Virus record (IMG/VR): IMGVR_UViG_3300042880_000243
Coordinates: 1-38,235 of that record
Reading direction: 5' to 3' (one strand)
Length of the DNA stretch: 38,235 nt
DNA from: a virus
The notes under the pieces were generated by a model. It saw nothing but the letters and a program-made list of their open reading frames with translations. It searched no databases and was not told where the DNA came from. A program made the translations under genes and the position numbers. Below, piece by piece: positions 29,076 through 38,235 of this stretch (the first letter of the stretch is position 1; each line of letters begins with the position of its first letter).

Positions 29076-31973
29076 ATGGCAAAGAAAGACGTTGTTCTAA
29101 ACATCAACCTTGAGGCGACCGATGCTATCGCGCAGCTTAAGGCGCTGGCCGTCAACACGGGAGAACTAAAGGACCGCAAGAAGGAACTCAACGCCGAAAT
29201 CAAAAAGGAAGAGCAGGCGCTGAAGGATCTCACTAAGGCGGGGCAGGACACGGCGGCGCAGGAGGCGAAGCTGGCACAGGTCACGAAGCAGAACAGGGAA
29301 GAGATTGCGTTGCTCGATACCGCCTTGCGTGGCAATAGCGGACGGGCGCGGGAACTGACCAACGATATTAGCGGCCTCACCGCAGAGGGCATCCGGTTCA
29401 GGGACAAGATGGCTCAGGCTACGCTGGAGGCCATCAAACAGTCCGGCGTGCTTGGGCAGTTGGATGCACGGGCTAACGCGCTGGAGACCGAACTAAAGGA
29501 ACTTAACGCAGCCTACAAGAACGGCACCGTCACGGCCAAGCAGTTTGCCGATCAGCAGAACAAGCTACAACAGGAACTTGGTGAGACGGCGTACCGCTCG
29601 GAGTTGGTGCAAAAGGAAATCCTGCAACTTGAGCAGGAGTTCAAGAAGGGGGCCATCACAGCGGAGCAGTTCAAGGCCGGTGTTCAGTCCGTCAATACGG
29701 CTGTGCAGGCTAACACGGGTGCGTTCAAGGCTGGCGTTGCCGATTTAAAGAACTACGCGCTGGGGTTCTTTGGCGTGGTCGCTGCGGCTCAGGTGTTGGT
29801 GTCCGGTATCACTTCGACCTTCAACACCATTGCGGATTTCGACAAGGCGCTTTCCGGCATCAGTGCGCTGGGTGGAGAGTATGCCGAAAATATCGACGCC
29901 CTGTCCGAAGCGGCACGCACGGCAGGGACCGCGTTCGGGTTCACGGCCAACGAAAGCATCAAAGCGGTGGACGCTTTGGCCCGTGCAGGCTTGACCACTG
30001 AACAGATTATCGGTGGTGGCCTTGAGGGTGCGTTGACCCTTGCCGCCGCTGGCAACCTTGACCTTGCATCCGCAGCGGAAACGGCTGCATCGGCATTGAC
30101 GCAGTTTGGCCTAAGCGGTGCGGACGTAGGTAGGGTTGCCGATGCCCTTGTGGGCGGTGCTAACGCTGCACAGGGTGGCGTTGACGAACTACGAGCCGCG
30201 CTCAATCAATCGGGCCTTGTAGCATCACAATTCGGGCTATCCCTTGAGGATACCGTTGGGGCGCTGACCACGTTCGCCAGTGCTGGCCTTTTGGGTAGCG
30301 ATGCCGGTACTTCTTTCCGTGCTATGCTACTGCGCCTTGCCAAACCAACGGGGGAGAGCGCCGAGGCAATGGAGAAGTTCGGCCTTGAGTTGTTTGACAC
30401 TCAGGGCAACTTTGTTGGCGTTGAGGAAGCTGCCGACCAGTTGCAGAAGGGGCTGGGAGGTCTGACCGAAGAGACGCGGTTGAACGCCCTTGCTACCATT
30501 TTCGGACAGGACGCCATCCGCGCGGCTAACGTCCTGTATGAGCAGGGGGCCGAAGGCGTGGCAAAGTTCACGGCAGAGGTTAGCAAGTCAGGGGAGGCGC
30601 AACGGGTAGCCGCTGAACAGACCAACAACCTATCGGGTGACATTGACAAGGCGAAGGCAGCATGGGAGGGGTTGGTGCTCGGCATTGAAAGTGGTGATGG
30701 TATTATCGGCACGGCTATCCGAAACGTAATTCAGGCCTTCAGCGGACTGTTCAAGCTGTTGACTCCGGACGCCGCCGACATGTTCGGCGAGGGGGTGCAA
30801 AAACAATTACAAGGCATCAACAACGAATTGGTAAAGGGTATCGACCTTTCCAATTCGTTTGCAGATGAGCAGATTCGGTTTGCTTCGGAGCGTATCCGTG
30901 GCCTTCAATCCATCGGGGATGCGGAGCGGCAAAGGGCCAACGCAGACGCACGCAGCGCGAAGCTGAGAGCCGAAATCGCCAAGCTGCAAGCCGACGAGAA
31001 TAACCTAACGGCACAGGGCGTCATCAAGCTGGCTGTATACAAGCAGGAGTTGGCGGATATTGAAAAGGTGCTTGCATCTTCCAACCCGGTCAAGGCTGAT
31101 GCCGCCGCGTTGCTGGATACGCTGAACATCGGCACTGACGTAGCTACCGAAAAGACCACCAAGCAAGCCGCAGCGCAGCGGGTGTTAACCGACGAACTGC
31201 GGGAGTTCAAGGCCGCTCAGGATGCCATCAATGCGGGAACTGGGATAGGCGTTATTGACCCCCGTGTTGAGCAGACAGACAACGCGGTAAAGTTGGCGGA
31301 GGCCAACGGTACCGTTGCCGGTTCTTTCGTCGATGTCATGAATGCGCAGAAAGCCGCAAACGATGCTTCGGAGTTGGCAATTCAGCTTGAAGCCGATAAG
31401 CGCGTGGCCTTGGCCGATACCGCAACGGCCCTTGGCGCGTTGTCTGGTGTTCTCAATCAAAACAGCATAGCAGCAAAGGCGCTTGCAATATCTCAGGCGG
31501 CAATCAACACCTATCTGGGAGTCACCGAGATCCTGCGCACACCATCGGCGTTGGTTGAACCCGCCGCATCCATCCAACGTGTTGCATCTATCGCTACTGT
31601 CCTTGCCACAGGCTTAGGTGCCGTGGCCCGCATCCGTGGCTTCGCGGACGGTGGATACACTGGCGATGGCGGCAAGTACGAACCCGCTGGCGTTGTTCAC
31701 CGTGGGGAGTACGTGCTACCGCAAGAGGTGGTGCGTTCCATAGGCGTGGGCAACCTCGATAGCCTCCGGTCCATGTTCACACGGCAGGCACCGGGACGGC
31801 AGTCCTACGCCACGGGTGGCCTTGTAGGGGCCACGCTACCATCCACGTCCATGTTCGCGGCACAGGCGGCAGCAGAGGCCAACACAATGGTGTTACAGCC
31901 CGTCCTTCCCGTGGAAAGCCTACGCACCGTTCAGCAACGCGTAGCAGTACGCGAACAACGAAGCACCCTATGA
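29076..31973 (+). CDS. Tail tape measure protein
   Basis: A 965-residue protein. Residues 1-190 are coiled coil ([20 protein letters not shown]). Residues about 250-500 match the phage tail tape measure TP901 core ([60 protein letters not shown]). The C-terminal part is helical with hydrophobic stretches and ends with a [20 protein letters not shown] tail-tip pattern. It sets tail length, one residue per about 1.5 angstrom. It starts one base after the stop of the upstream gene. Confidence 0.93.
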   Translation: MAKKDVVLNINLEATDAIAQLKALAVNTGELKDRKKELNAEIKKEEQALKDLTKAGQDTAAQEAKLAQVTKQNREEIALLDTALRGNSGRARELTNDISGLTAEGIRFRDKMAQATLEAIKQSGVLGQLDARANALETELKELNAAYKNGTVTAKQFADQQNKLQQELGETAYRSELVQKEILQLEQEFKKGAITAEQFKAGVQSVNTAVQANTGAFKAGVADLKNYALGFFGVVAAAQVLVSGITSTFNTIADFDKALSGISALGGEYAENIDALSEAARTAGTAFGFTANESIKAVDALARAGLTTEQIIGGGLEGALTLAAAGNLDLASAAETAASALTQFGLSGADVGRVADALVGGANAAQGGVDELRAALNQSGLVASQFGLSLEDTVGALTTFASAGLLGSDAGTSFRAMLLRLAKPTGESAEAMEKFGLELFDTQGNFVGVEEAADQLQKGLGGLTEETRLNALATIFGQDAIRAANVLYEQGAEGVAKFTAEVSKSGEAQRVAAEQTNNLSGDIDKAKAAWEGLVLGIESGDGIIGTAIRNVIQAFSGLFKLLTPDAADMFGEGVQKQLQGINNELVKGIDLSNSFADEQIRFASERIRGLQSIGDAERQRANADARSAKLRAEIAKLQADENNLTAQGVIKLAVYKQELADIEKVLASSNPVKADAAALLDTLNIGTDVATEKTTKQAAAQRVLTDELREFKAAQDAINAGTGIGVIDPRVEQTDNAVKLAEANGTVAGSFVDVMNAQKAANDASELAIQLEADKRVALADTATALGALSGVLNQNSIAAKALAISQAAINTYLGVTEILRTPSALVEPAASIQRVASIATVLATGLGAVARIRGFADGGYTGDGGKYEPAGVVHRGEYVLPQEVVRSIGVGNLDSLRSMFTRQAPGRQSYATGGLVGATLPSTSMFAAQAAAEANTMVLQPVLPVESLRTVQQRVAVREQRSTL

Positions 31974-32227
31974 GCAAGGTAAAAGATGAACTAATCGCCA
32001 TCCTTGAAAAAAGGCACGGCATCACGGCACGCAATGTCGTGGAAGACCTGTATAAAGCCGGTGCGTTGGACGATAGCCTATGCCGCACGGCGGTGGTGGT
32101 GGAGCGGTTCCATGAGTTGATAGCTACCACCTGCACGCCGCAGCACGAAATAGAGCATAGCATCGCCATGATGTACGGCACAAGTAGGTCGACCGTTCAG
32201 TATACCCTTCGCAAAAGGCCTCTTTAA
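31970..32227 (+). CDS. Small HTH-like protein
   Basis: An 85-residue protein ([20 protein letters not shown]) with a possible helix-turn-helix at 60-82 ([24 protein letters not shown]). It ends the tail block and lies just before the second late promoter, so a role in late transcription is possible. The DNA-binding reading is moderate. Confidence 0.6.
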   Translation: MSKVKDELIAILEKRHGITARNVVEDLYKAGALDDSLCRTAVVVERFHELIATTCTPQHEIEHSIAMMYGTSRSTVQYTLRKRPL

Positions 32228-32230
32228 CAT

Positions 32231-32266
32231 TTAGGCTAAGGGGATATTTTTCGTGTCGGACCTTTG
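32231..32266 (+). promoter_or_regulatory. Late promoter 2 (same type as 23741-23788)
   Basis: TTAGGCTAAGGG (32231-32242) and ACCTTTG (32260-32266) repeat late promoter 1 with the same 29-base offset between box starts. Only the right half of the inverted repeat is well kept; the left is reduced to TAAC-x-T. It drives the head genes. Confidence 0.7.
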
Positions 32267-32270
32267 TATT

Positions 32271-33353
32271 ATGCGTCCGTCGAACATACGTTGCTCACAG
32301 TCCACCGAAGGGGTAGAGCTTGCCATCCTTGGCGATATCACCCCATCGACGGCTGAAGAGGTAATGCGTGCGATGTCCTTCTTCAAAGGGATGCCCGTCA
32401 CCATTACCATGATGAGCGGCGGCGGGGATGCGTTTGCGTCCCTTGGCCTATACGATTACATCAAAGGCAAAGACGTTACGGTACGCATCTACGGCATCGC
32501 TGCCAGTGGCGCGGCTATCATCAGCGCAGCGGCACGCCGCGTGGAGATGGCGGCATCGGCGTTCCTGATGATTCACAACGCTTACGGACCCAGCGAAGGC
32601 AGCGGGCAGGATGTTCTCGACAGCATCAACGCACGGCAGGTGGAGGTCTTCGCATCGCGCAGCGGAATGACCCGCGCCAAGGTGCAGAAGATGCTCGATG
32701 CCGAGACGTTCATGGATGCCACCACAGCAAAAGAAAACGGGTTTGCCGATGCCATTTTCGATCCGATGAAAATGGCCGCAAGCCTCAACAATATGACACC
32801 CATGAGCGACATCATTAAAGACGCACAGGTTATTGACGAAACCGGAACGGAACCCGTAGTGGTGACGGATGCCGAAGTAGCCGAAGCCGTAGCGAACGAG
32901 GAAGCCATTGAGACCGAAGAGGTCGAAGTGGAAATCCCCGTAACCGTTTCCGAAGCTATCCAAGCTGGCTTGAAAGGCCGCATTAAGGCCAAGGTCAACG
33001 TTGCCGCCAAATACGGCGAAATCGTTGCTGGTCTGCTCGCGGAGAACAAGGCCATGAAAGCACAGTTGGACGAAGCCAACGCAGCCGTGGAGGCCTTGCA
33101 GCCCGCTGCGGCAGAGGCTGAGGCCGCAAAGGCCACGGCTGCTGAGGCCACCGCCAAGGTCGCAGAGGTGGTCGCAGAGGTGGAAGCCCTCAAGGCCACG
33201 CCCATCGAACCCGCCGTAGTGAGCAACGCGGCACCCACCGGAGTGGTGCCCGCAGGAGAGCAGAAGCCAGCCACCGAAGTGAGCGCACGCGCACAAGGCA
33301 TGGCGAAGAGCCTTGACCGATTGGATCGCGCCATCGGCAACCGAAAGAACTAA
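32271..33353 (+). CDS. Prohead protease (ClpP/S14 type) fused to a scaffold-like region
   Basis: A 360-residue protein. The S14 protease fold covers about 1-175: MSGGGDAF, GIAASGAAI (catalytic S79), FLMIHNA (H102) and TAKENGFAD (D160). From about 205 the protein is Ala/Glu-rich and helical (EAVANEEAIETEEVEVEIPV, then a long coiled coil), as in fused protease-scaffold proteins. It would mature the head by cleaving the scaffold and capsid. The start is ATG 32271, right after the promoter. Confidence 0.88.
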   Translation: MRPSNIRCSQSTEGVELAILGDITPSTAEEVMRAMSFFKGMPVTITMMSGGGDAFASLGLYDYIKGKDVTVRIYGIAASGAAIISAAARRVEMAASAFLMIHNAYGPSEGSGQDVLDSINARQVEVFASRSGMTRAKVQKMLDAETFMDATTAKENGFADAIFDPMKMAASLNNMTPMSDIIKDAQVIDETGTEPVVVTDAEVAEAVANEEAIETEEVEVEIPVTVSEAIQAGLKGRIKAKVNVAAKYGEIVAGLLAENKAMKAQLDEANAAVEALQPAAAEAEAAKATAAEATAKVAEVVAEVEALKATPIEPAVVSNAAPTGVVPAGEQKPATEVSARAQGMAKSLDRLDRAIGNRKN

Positions 33354-33376
33354 ACTAACCAAACCCCTTTTAGACA

Positions 33377-34363
33377 ATGGCAATCGCATACAGTGGCCTT
33401 ACCCAATGGGTAGATGAGAGCCGATTGGACTTCTTCATGGACGCCGTGGCGTCCAACGATGTCCTCCCCTTCGCCCGTAAGTACGGCGAGGTTATCACCG
33501 GCGTGAAGGCCGACAGCATCAAGCTGCCGAACCTGACCACCAGCATCACCATCGCGGACGGCACGTCGTGCTTCACCGACATTGATGGCAACAATGACAG
33601 CACCATTTCACAGACCACCATCAACCTGAAGAAAGGGTTGGTACGTGACCAGATTTGCGTGCATGGTCTGGAGGACTACTACACCGCGCAGGGCTTGGCA
33701 GCAGGCCAGCACTACGTTGGTCTGGGCGCTTTCGAGGCAGGCATCTTCAGCGATGTGGCCCGTCAGACCGGCAAGGCCATCGGTAACGAGATGTGGAACG
33801 GTGGTAGCAACTGGATTACCTCCGGATGGATTGACCTTCTGTATGCCGCAACGGGCATCGAAGTAGGCGCATCGGCTACGCCAACCGCTGGCGGTAGCGC
33901 AGGCACGGACGCCGCTGGTGTATTCAACATCGTGGAGGCTCTGGTGGATCAGGCCCGCACGGATGTTGACTTCGGCAGCGATGTGAGCGCCGGTAACGTG
34001 GTGGTGGTGATGTCTCCCAAGGAGTACAGCTTCTACTTCCAGAACTACCGCAAGTTGTTCGGTGACAATCTGATTACCCCCGGTCTTCAGTTCCTCGCCG
34101 ATGGCAGCGCAGCCCCTGTGTACCACCCCGGTAGCCGCGTGGAGATTGTTCAGCAGAACTTCCTCACCGGAACGGGTACCGTTATCCTGACCCGCAAGAA
34201 GAACTTTGTGGTGGCCTTGGACCTCGAAAGCGATCTGGGCGCGATGAAGATGGGCATGGATCAATACGAAGAGTTCATCTGGTGGAAGTTCCGCTTCAAG
34301 GCCGGTGTCGGCATCCGCGACATCAGCGCAAACAGCGTGCTTTACTACGGTCCCGCATCCTAA
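33377..34363 (+). CDS. Major capsid protein
   Basis: A 328-residue protein (MAIAYSGLTQWVDESRLDFF) with an HK97-like order: early PFARKYGEVITGVKADSIKL, a central long region with VARQTGKAIGNEMWNGGSNW and a beta end (KKNFVVALDLESDLGAMKMG). It directly follows the protease, the usual place for a major head protein. A C-rich leader ends in CTTTTAGACA before the ATG. No cleavage site can be named with confidence. Confidence 0.85.
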   Translation: MAIAYSGLTQWVDESRLDFFMDAVASNDVLPFARKYGEVITGVKADSIKLPNLTTSITIADGTSCFTDIDGNNDSTISQTTINLKKGLVRDQICVHGLEDYYTAQGLAAGQHYVGLGAFEAGIFSDVARQTGKAIGNEMWNGGSNWITSGWIDLLYAATGIEVGASATPTAGGSAGTDAAGVFNIVEALVDQARTDVDFGSDVSAGNVVVVMSPKEYSFYFQNYRKLFGDNLITPGLQFLADGSAAPVYHPGSRVEIVQQNFLTGTGTVILTRKKNFVVALDLESDLGAMKMGMDQYEEFIWWKFRFKAGVGIRDISANSVLYYGPAS

Positions 34364-34379
34364 GTAACAACCTTGCAAC

Positions 34380-34404
34380 GGGAGGGAGCATCGGGCTTCC
34401 TCCC
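34380..34404 (+). terminator. Hairpin after the capsid gene
   Basis: GGGAGG (34380-34385) pairs with CCTCCC (34399-34404), and an inner AGC/GCT extends the stem. Only TT follows, so it may partly terminate or protect transcripts from decay rather than stop them fully. Confidence 0.55.
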
Positions 34405-34428
34405 TTAGCATAACCCAAAACAGAACAG

Positions 34429-34977
34429 ATGCCAGCATGCTCACTCCTTACCGGAGGCTTCCTCGCCGGGGAAGACAACTGCAACCAAGTTGCAGCCGGT
34501 GTTTATCACAACCGCCTGTGGCTCGCCAACCTTGACGAGATTACCGCTTGGACGGTCGGCGCTACGCCCAACGAATACACGGACATCACCTTTACCGCCA
34601 CCAACGGCATCTTTGCCCTGAAGCTGGACAAGGATAGCGTGATTTGGCGTGAAGAGTACGATGCAGAAACGAAGTCGTGGTACCACGAGATGAGCGGCAA
34701 AATCGCTGACCTCGGCATCACTTCGCGCAACTTTATTGAGACCCTCGCCGGTCCCGACATCGTAGCCATTATCGAATTGAAGGCCGGTGTGTTCAAGATC
34801 ATCGGCAAGGACAGCGGAGCCAAGTTGTTCACCCATGTGGGAACGTCGGATCAGGCCGAGGTTGGCAATATGTTCAGCCTGCGGGCCGAGAACATGAGCG
34901 AGCCTTGCCCCCACTTCTGGGACGCTTCTGAGGCCGCTACCCTCGCCACTCTTGCCGGATACGAAGTAACTACCTAA
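34429..34977 (+). CDS. Virion structural protein (candidate tail tube or head protein)
   Basis: A 182-residue protein (MPACSLLTGGFLAGEDNCNQ). The order NRLWLANLDEITAWTV, FTATNGIFALKLDKDS and later AGVFKIIGKDSGAKLF fits small beta-rich virion proteins of Bacteroidota phages, which sit near the capsid gene. It could be a head decoration, a connector or a tail tube protein. It starts after a hairpin, so its amount could differ from that of the capsid. Confidence 0.65.
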   Translation: MPACSLLTGGFLAGEDNCNQVAAGVYHNRLWLANLDEITAWTVGATPNEYTDITFTATNGIFALKLDKDSVIWREEYDAETKSWYHEMSGKIADLGITSRNFIETLAGPDIVAIIELKAGVFKIIGKDSGAKLFTHVGTSDQAEVGNMFSLRAENMSEPCPHFWDASEAATLATLAGYEVTT

Positions 34978-34980
34978 GCC

Positions 34981-35196
34981 ATGGCAAACGAAGACAACAA
35001 AGCATCACAGGCACCCGCAGCGCGTAAGGCGTTCAACGGTTACAAGCTGGGCAATGAAAAGACGGCCATCGACGTGACCACCAAATACGGTGCATATCGT
35101 GTGACCAACGAACTGCTGAAGAGCGACAAGGTGGTAGCCATGCTGCAACAGCAGGCACCCCACGCTTTCCAGAGCGGGTTGATCGTACTGGCCTAA
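34981..35196 (+). CDS. Small virion-region protein
   Basis: A 71-residue protein (MANEDNKASQAPAARKAFNG) with a charged, disordered start and a compact C-terminal part. It ends just before the strong terminator at 35216-35245. Probably a structural accessory; no family recognised. Confidence 0.6.
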   Translation: MANEDNKASQAPAARKAFNGYKLGNEKTAIDVTTKYGAYRVTNELLKSDKVVAMLQQQAPHAFQSGLIVLA

Positions 35197-35215
35197 CGGA
35201 CACACCACGAAATCG

Positions 35216-35245
35216 GGGCAGGTGTGAATAGCGCCTGCCCTTTTT
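35216..35245 (+). terminator. Intrinsic transcription terminator
   Basis: GGGCAGG (35216-35222) pairs with CCTGCCC (35234-35240) around an 11-base loop, followed by TTTTT (35241-35245). This is a classic rho-independent terminator between the capsid block and the portal gene. Confidence 0.85.
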
Positions 35246-35250
35246 CATAC

Positions 35251-36627
35251 ATGAGGGCACTACCGAAGTTCAAGGCATACCTGAAGGAAGGCACGAACGC
35301 CCCTTTGGTGGAGGAACGCTACACGGGTAATCCGTGGGTGTACTTCGGCGCGGACAACCTATTCCTCGAACACATGCGCACGTTGGCGGACAACTGCGTG
35401 CCGTTACAGCGGTGCGTGGAGATGGCCGCCGCGTTCATTGCTGGCAACGGCATCAAGTTCAAGGACCGCGAGGGTAACGTGGTGGAAGCCGCGCAGACGA
35501 AGTTTCAAGAATGGATGTCCGATAGCACGGAGGAAGATTTCATGTATGCCACGGCGTTGGACATCGCGTTGGCGAATGCAAAGTCGTGGGTCATCCGCCG
35601 CGCCTACGGTGGTGCTGTGGCACGCCTTGACCACCTTGACGTGAGCAGGGTCCGCAGCGGTAAGCTGGTAGACGGCAAGGTGGAGAACTTCTATTGGTCC
35701 GCTAATTGGGCCGAGGTGGGTAGCCGTGGCGGTGCTGAGAACAGGTACAAGCCGATGGAGTTGCCCGCTTTCGCGTTGGATGTGCGCAAGCCTAAGAGCG
35801 TGCTGTATAGCAAGGCATATAAGCAGAACAGGGATTACTATTCTGAGCCGTGGTATCTGCCTGCTGTGGCGGACTGCGAGGTATGGGCCAAGGTGCCGGT
35901 GTTCAACAAGGTCCAGATTGACACATCGTTTAAGCCTACGGTACACCTGCACACGTACATCAACGCCGATACCAAAGACCTCGATCAATACGACAAGGAT
36001 ATTGAAGATGCGTATACCGGAGCGAACGGTCGCGGCATCTTTCATACGTTCGGCACCAACGAAGAGAACGCGCCACAGCTGAACGTGCTGCCCCGTGGCG
36101 ACCATGCCGGGGAACTTGACTTAATCCGCGACAATGCCGAGAAAGTTATCGTGCGGGCGTATGGCGTGCCGGACATCCTTTACCGGATGGATACGGCGGG
36201 CGGGTTGAGTTCACAGGGTTCTGCGCTGAAGGCTGCTGTGGATCAGTTCATGCACGGCTTCGTGAAGCCGAAGCAAAACATGATTACAAAAGATTTGGTG
36301 CGGCTGATGAATGCCGAGGGGCTAACGGACGTGTGGGAGGCGGAGATTGACGACCTTGAGTTGTTTGAGGATGACAATATGAGCGATGCCATCCGGCTGC
36401 GTTCTACGACCATCAATGAACTGCGCGAAGAGATGGACCTACCAGAGCTTGAGGACGAGCGCGGAAATATCATACCGGGCTTGATTTCTCAGCCGATGAC
36501 CTCAGACCTTTCGGTGGTTCCAAAGAAAGGCTCCGATGGCGGTAGCTTGTTTGCGCAGCCTTCAAATCAGGCGGACAGCGAAAGCCCAGAGGAACCCGAA
36601 ACACCCGAAGACGATGGCGTGCTGTGA
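35251..36627 (+). CDS. Portal protein
   Basis: A 458-residue protein of normal portal length (MRALPKFKAYLKEGTNAPLV). After a mixed N-terminus (RWDNALFLEHMRTLADNCVP region: LFLEHMRTLADNCVPLQRC) the crown and stem show DVSRVRSGKLVDGKVENFYW and the late helical FVKPKQNMITKDLVRLMNAE, ending with an acidic disordered tail (SPEEPETPEDDG). It forms the ring through which DNA enters the head. ATG 35251 was chosen because an earlier GTG would start inside the terminator hairpin. Confidence 0.82.
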   Translation: MRALPKFKAYLKEGTNAPLVEERYTGNPWVYFGADNLFLEHMRTLADNCVPLQRCVEMAAAFIAGNGIKFKDREGNVVEAAQTKFQEWMSDSTEEDFMYATALDIALANAKSWVIRRAYGGAVARLDHLDVSRVRSGKLVDGKVENFYWSANWAEVGSRGGAENRYKPMELPAFALDVRKPKSVLYSKAYKQNRDYYSEPWYLPAVADCEVWAKVPVFNKVQIDTSFKPTVHLHTYINADTKDLDQYDKDIEDAYTGANGRGIFHTFGTNEENAPQLNVLPRGDHAGELDLIRDNAEKVIVRAYGVPDILYRMDTAGGLSSQGSALKAAVDQFMHGFVKPKQNMITKDLVRLMNAEGLTDVWEAEIDDLELFEDDNMSDAIRLRSTTINELREEMDLPELEDERGNIIPGLISQPMTSDLSVVPKKGSDGGSLFAQPSNQADSESPEEPETPEDDGVL

Positions 36628-37207
36628 GACCAAAATAATCAGCGTGGCAACGGTGCGCGACATCACCGGCCTGAACAAGAATGTCGATGACCGCAAAATC
36701 GCTCCGTTCCTAAAGCTGGCGCAGGAAGAGCTTGAGAAAGTTCTGGGCCGGACGCTATACGATGAACTGGATACGGCCATACAGGCTGACGATACGTTGG
36801 CAACGGAGGCCGATTTGTTGGCGTTGATGGCCTACATCAAAGGGCCGCTGGCATGGCGTACGCTGCAACGGTCGCTGCCACGGATGGCGGCGGAGCCAAC
36901 GGCGAACGGCGTGCATAGCGTATCCTCCACGGAGTACAACAATGTGGATTCGCGTGCGCTGTCACAGCAGGTGACGGACGCACGGACGGCGGCGGACAAC
37001 GGTTATGATAGGCTGTTGAAGTTTCTCAAGGATAACCTCGCCACGTACCCTACCTACGATGACAACGTGGATGATGAAGAAAGGGTAAAAGGCGTATACC
37101 ACGGGGGCGTCATTACGCGCAAGTCGCGTTGGCAGTACCCGTACGGCATAAAGGATTATCGTGGGCGTAGGGGCAACCAATACGAAGAATGCTGCGATGC
37201 AGATTGA
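36614..37207 (+). CDS. Head-tail connector (DUF6712-like)
   Basis: A 197-residue protein (MACCETKIISVATVRDITGL). The helical core NVDDRKIAPFLKLAQEELEK, LGRTLYDELDTAIQ and GPLAWRTLQRSLPRM is typical of Bacteroidota-phage connector proteins (DUF6712), which join the portal to the tail. The start overlaps the portal gene by 14 bases; the longer upstream frame is not supported. Confidence 0.75.
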   Translation: MACCETKIISVATVRDITGLNKNVDDRKIAPFLKLAQEELEKVLGRTLYDELDTAIQADDTLATEADLLALMAYIKGPLAWRTLQRSLPRMAAEPTANGVHSVSSTEYNNVDSRALSQQVTDARTAADNGYDRLLKFLKDNLATYPTYDDNVDDEERVKGVYHGGVITRKSRWQYPYGIKDYRGRRGNQYEECCDAD

Positions 37208-38235
37208 GCGGGGTGCCTCCAATACGTTCGCGCTGTTAGGGCGTTCCATTCTCTCGCCATCCTATTGGCTGCTGTGGTTCCGCGACCCTGAGCGTAATGC
37301 TTCGGTGTATTGCATCGCCACGGCAAGCAATACCACGGGCGGGATGCTCACTTTGACGTTCACGGAGACGAACACGCCGACAGCCCTTGACGGTGAGGTG
37401 AAACTGTCACCGCGTGGGAATTGGGAACTGAAGGTATACGAGCAAACATCACCGACGAACCTCGACCCTGCTAATGCGGGTCGGTTGGTAAAGACCATCG
37501 GACTGTTGGTGGTTGGACCGGAGGCGAGCGATACGGGATGGAGTGGCACGGCATGCCCTCCAGATGGCGGGGAGTGCGACCCGCTGTCGCTGCGCGTCAA
37601 TGGTGAGCCGTATGCGAGCATCACTGACCCTTGCGGTGCTATTGCCACGGTAGACGTTGTGCAGGATGGCGTGGGCGTTGGAGAGTTGATTGGCGGAGAG
37701 TGGGTGATACCGACGTGCGACGACCTGAGCTACTCGCTGGTCAACAGCAACAACGATGAGCTGGACGGCGGTAGCGTGCCCGACCCTTGCGGTGAGCAGC
37801 TCACGCTTACCGCGCCCGATGCCAACATCCGGACGACCGACACTCTGCTCAACGTGGCACAGGTGCCGAGCGGTAATACCTACGACCTGCCTCAGACATC
37901 TGTGATGTACGCCAACGCGTTCGGCGTCACACAGCTTTTCCTCACGGACACCACCTTCGATGGGGCCAACCTACAGACGACGGACCACATCTTGAGGGCC
38001 GACCTGCGCAACAGCCTCGGCAATGTGGTGGGCGCTGCCAAGGTCACGGCGGCGGACCTCATGAACGACACGGTGCCCATCGCCCCCGATGGCACCATCA
38101 CCTTCGACGGCCTGTCCGTCGGCACGGTGCCCAGCGGCGACACCGAGAACCTCGACTGCGGCACGCTTCTAAACGCGGCCTATGTGCAGGACGGTGGTAG
38201 CGTGACCGGAACCTACCTGATCACGGGGACGCTCA
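37197..38235 (+). CDS. Large virion protein, 3' partial (tail or fibre)
   Basis: An open frame that starts with ATG 37197 overlapping the connector stop and runs to the end of the window (346 complete codons). The protein is beta-rich with repeated patterns (VTDPCGAIATVDVVQDG, DLSYSLVNSNNDELDGGSVP, later DTENLDCGTLLNAAYVQDGG), similar to modular surface or fibre proteins of Bacteroidota phages. Its first 100 residues (WLLWFRDPERNASVYCIATA) may form the connecting domain. Codon style becomes G/C-rich after about 37750. Confidence 0.75.
   Translation, partial: MQIERGASNTFALLGRSILSPSYWLLWFRDPERNASVYCIATASNTTGGMLTLTFTETNTPTALDGEVKLSPRGNWELKVYEQTSPTNLDPANAGRLVKTIGLLVVGPEASDTGWSGTACPPDGGECDPLSLRVNGEPYASITDPCGAIATVDVVQDGVGVGELIGGEWVIPTCDDLSYSLVNSNNDELDGGSVPDPCGEQLTLTAPDANIRTTDTLLNVAQVPSGNTYDLPQTSVMYANAFGVTQLFLTDTTFDGANLQTTDHILRADLRNSLGNVVGAAKVTAADLMNDTVPIAPDGTITFDGLSVGTVPSGDTENLDCGTLLNAAYVQDGGSVTGTYLITGTL

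Noticed and set aside
1-38235. Direct circular closure of the window end onto its start
   Set aside because: Joining base 38235 to base 1 puts the last gene in a different frame from the tail-protein end at 1-66, so the genome is not closed by the window itself.

Overview
This window is most of the genome of a tailed double-stranded DNA bacteriophage (siphovirus-like gene content) that probably infects a member of the Bacteroidota. The phage call rests on a terminase, portal, prohead protease, capsid, tape measure, holin and endolysin. The host call rests on promoter-like sites of the TAnnTTTG type preceded in the best cases by TTG, A-rich leaders instead of Shine-Dalgarno sites, virion proteins of Bacteroidota-phage type, and a secreted protein built like Bacteroidota surface proteins. 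No integrase, excisionase or CI-type repressor is visible, so a lytic life style is likelier. The sequence is open at both ends (a tail-protein C-terminus at base 1, an unfinished gene at base 38235), so it is an internal segment.

Layout: 1-236, end of the tail-fibre region. 233-4266, lysis and small-protein region: holin, Tlde1/DUF2778-type peptidoglycan enzyme, spanin-like overlapping pair, several small membrane proteins and a T9SS-cargo-like secreted protein. 4256-6024, a metallophosphoesterase and three small genes. 6025-6181, hairpins and a strong promoter module that opens the early region. 6182-9278, a run of small early genes, many ATGA-coupled, including an SSB-like protein. 9279-9556, no protein gene but two tandem tRNA-like RNAs with very long central arms. 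9557-13533, a metabolic or modification cluster (IbrA-like PP-loop enzyme, ectoine-synthase-like cupin, IbrB-like ParB protein, two accessory proteins) followed by a PD-(D/E)XK exonuclease. 13536-16733, replication: a structured RNA candidate, initiator protein with an embedded iteron array (likely origin), DnaB helicase and a VRR-NUC nuclease. 16729-21205, a second copy of the early promoter module and a glycosyltransferase/methyltransferase island, including the only convincing minus-strand gene. 21217-23735, terminase subunits and a tail-chaperone-like gene with a -1 frameshift site. 23741-32227, tail genes through the tape measure. 32231-37207, a second promoter of the same late type, then protease/scaffold, capsid, a terminator, portal and connector. 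37197-38235, start of a large virion protein.

How it fits together: two near-identical modules carrying inverted repeats (6094-6166 and 16729-16809) probably control two early blocks together, while two promoters sharing a TTAGGCTAA box exactly 29 bases upstream of ACCTTTG (23753-23788 and 32231-32266) probably control the tail and head blocks together. Replication appears to combine a phage initiator acting at its own gene with a phage DnaB, SSB and nucleases; no polymerase or primase was recognised, so host enzymes would supply those. All functions are inferred by reading the sequence; no database search was run.
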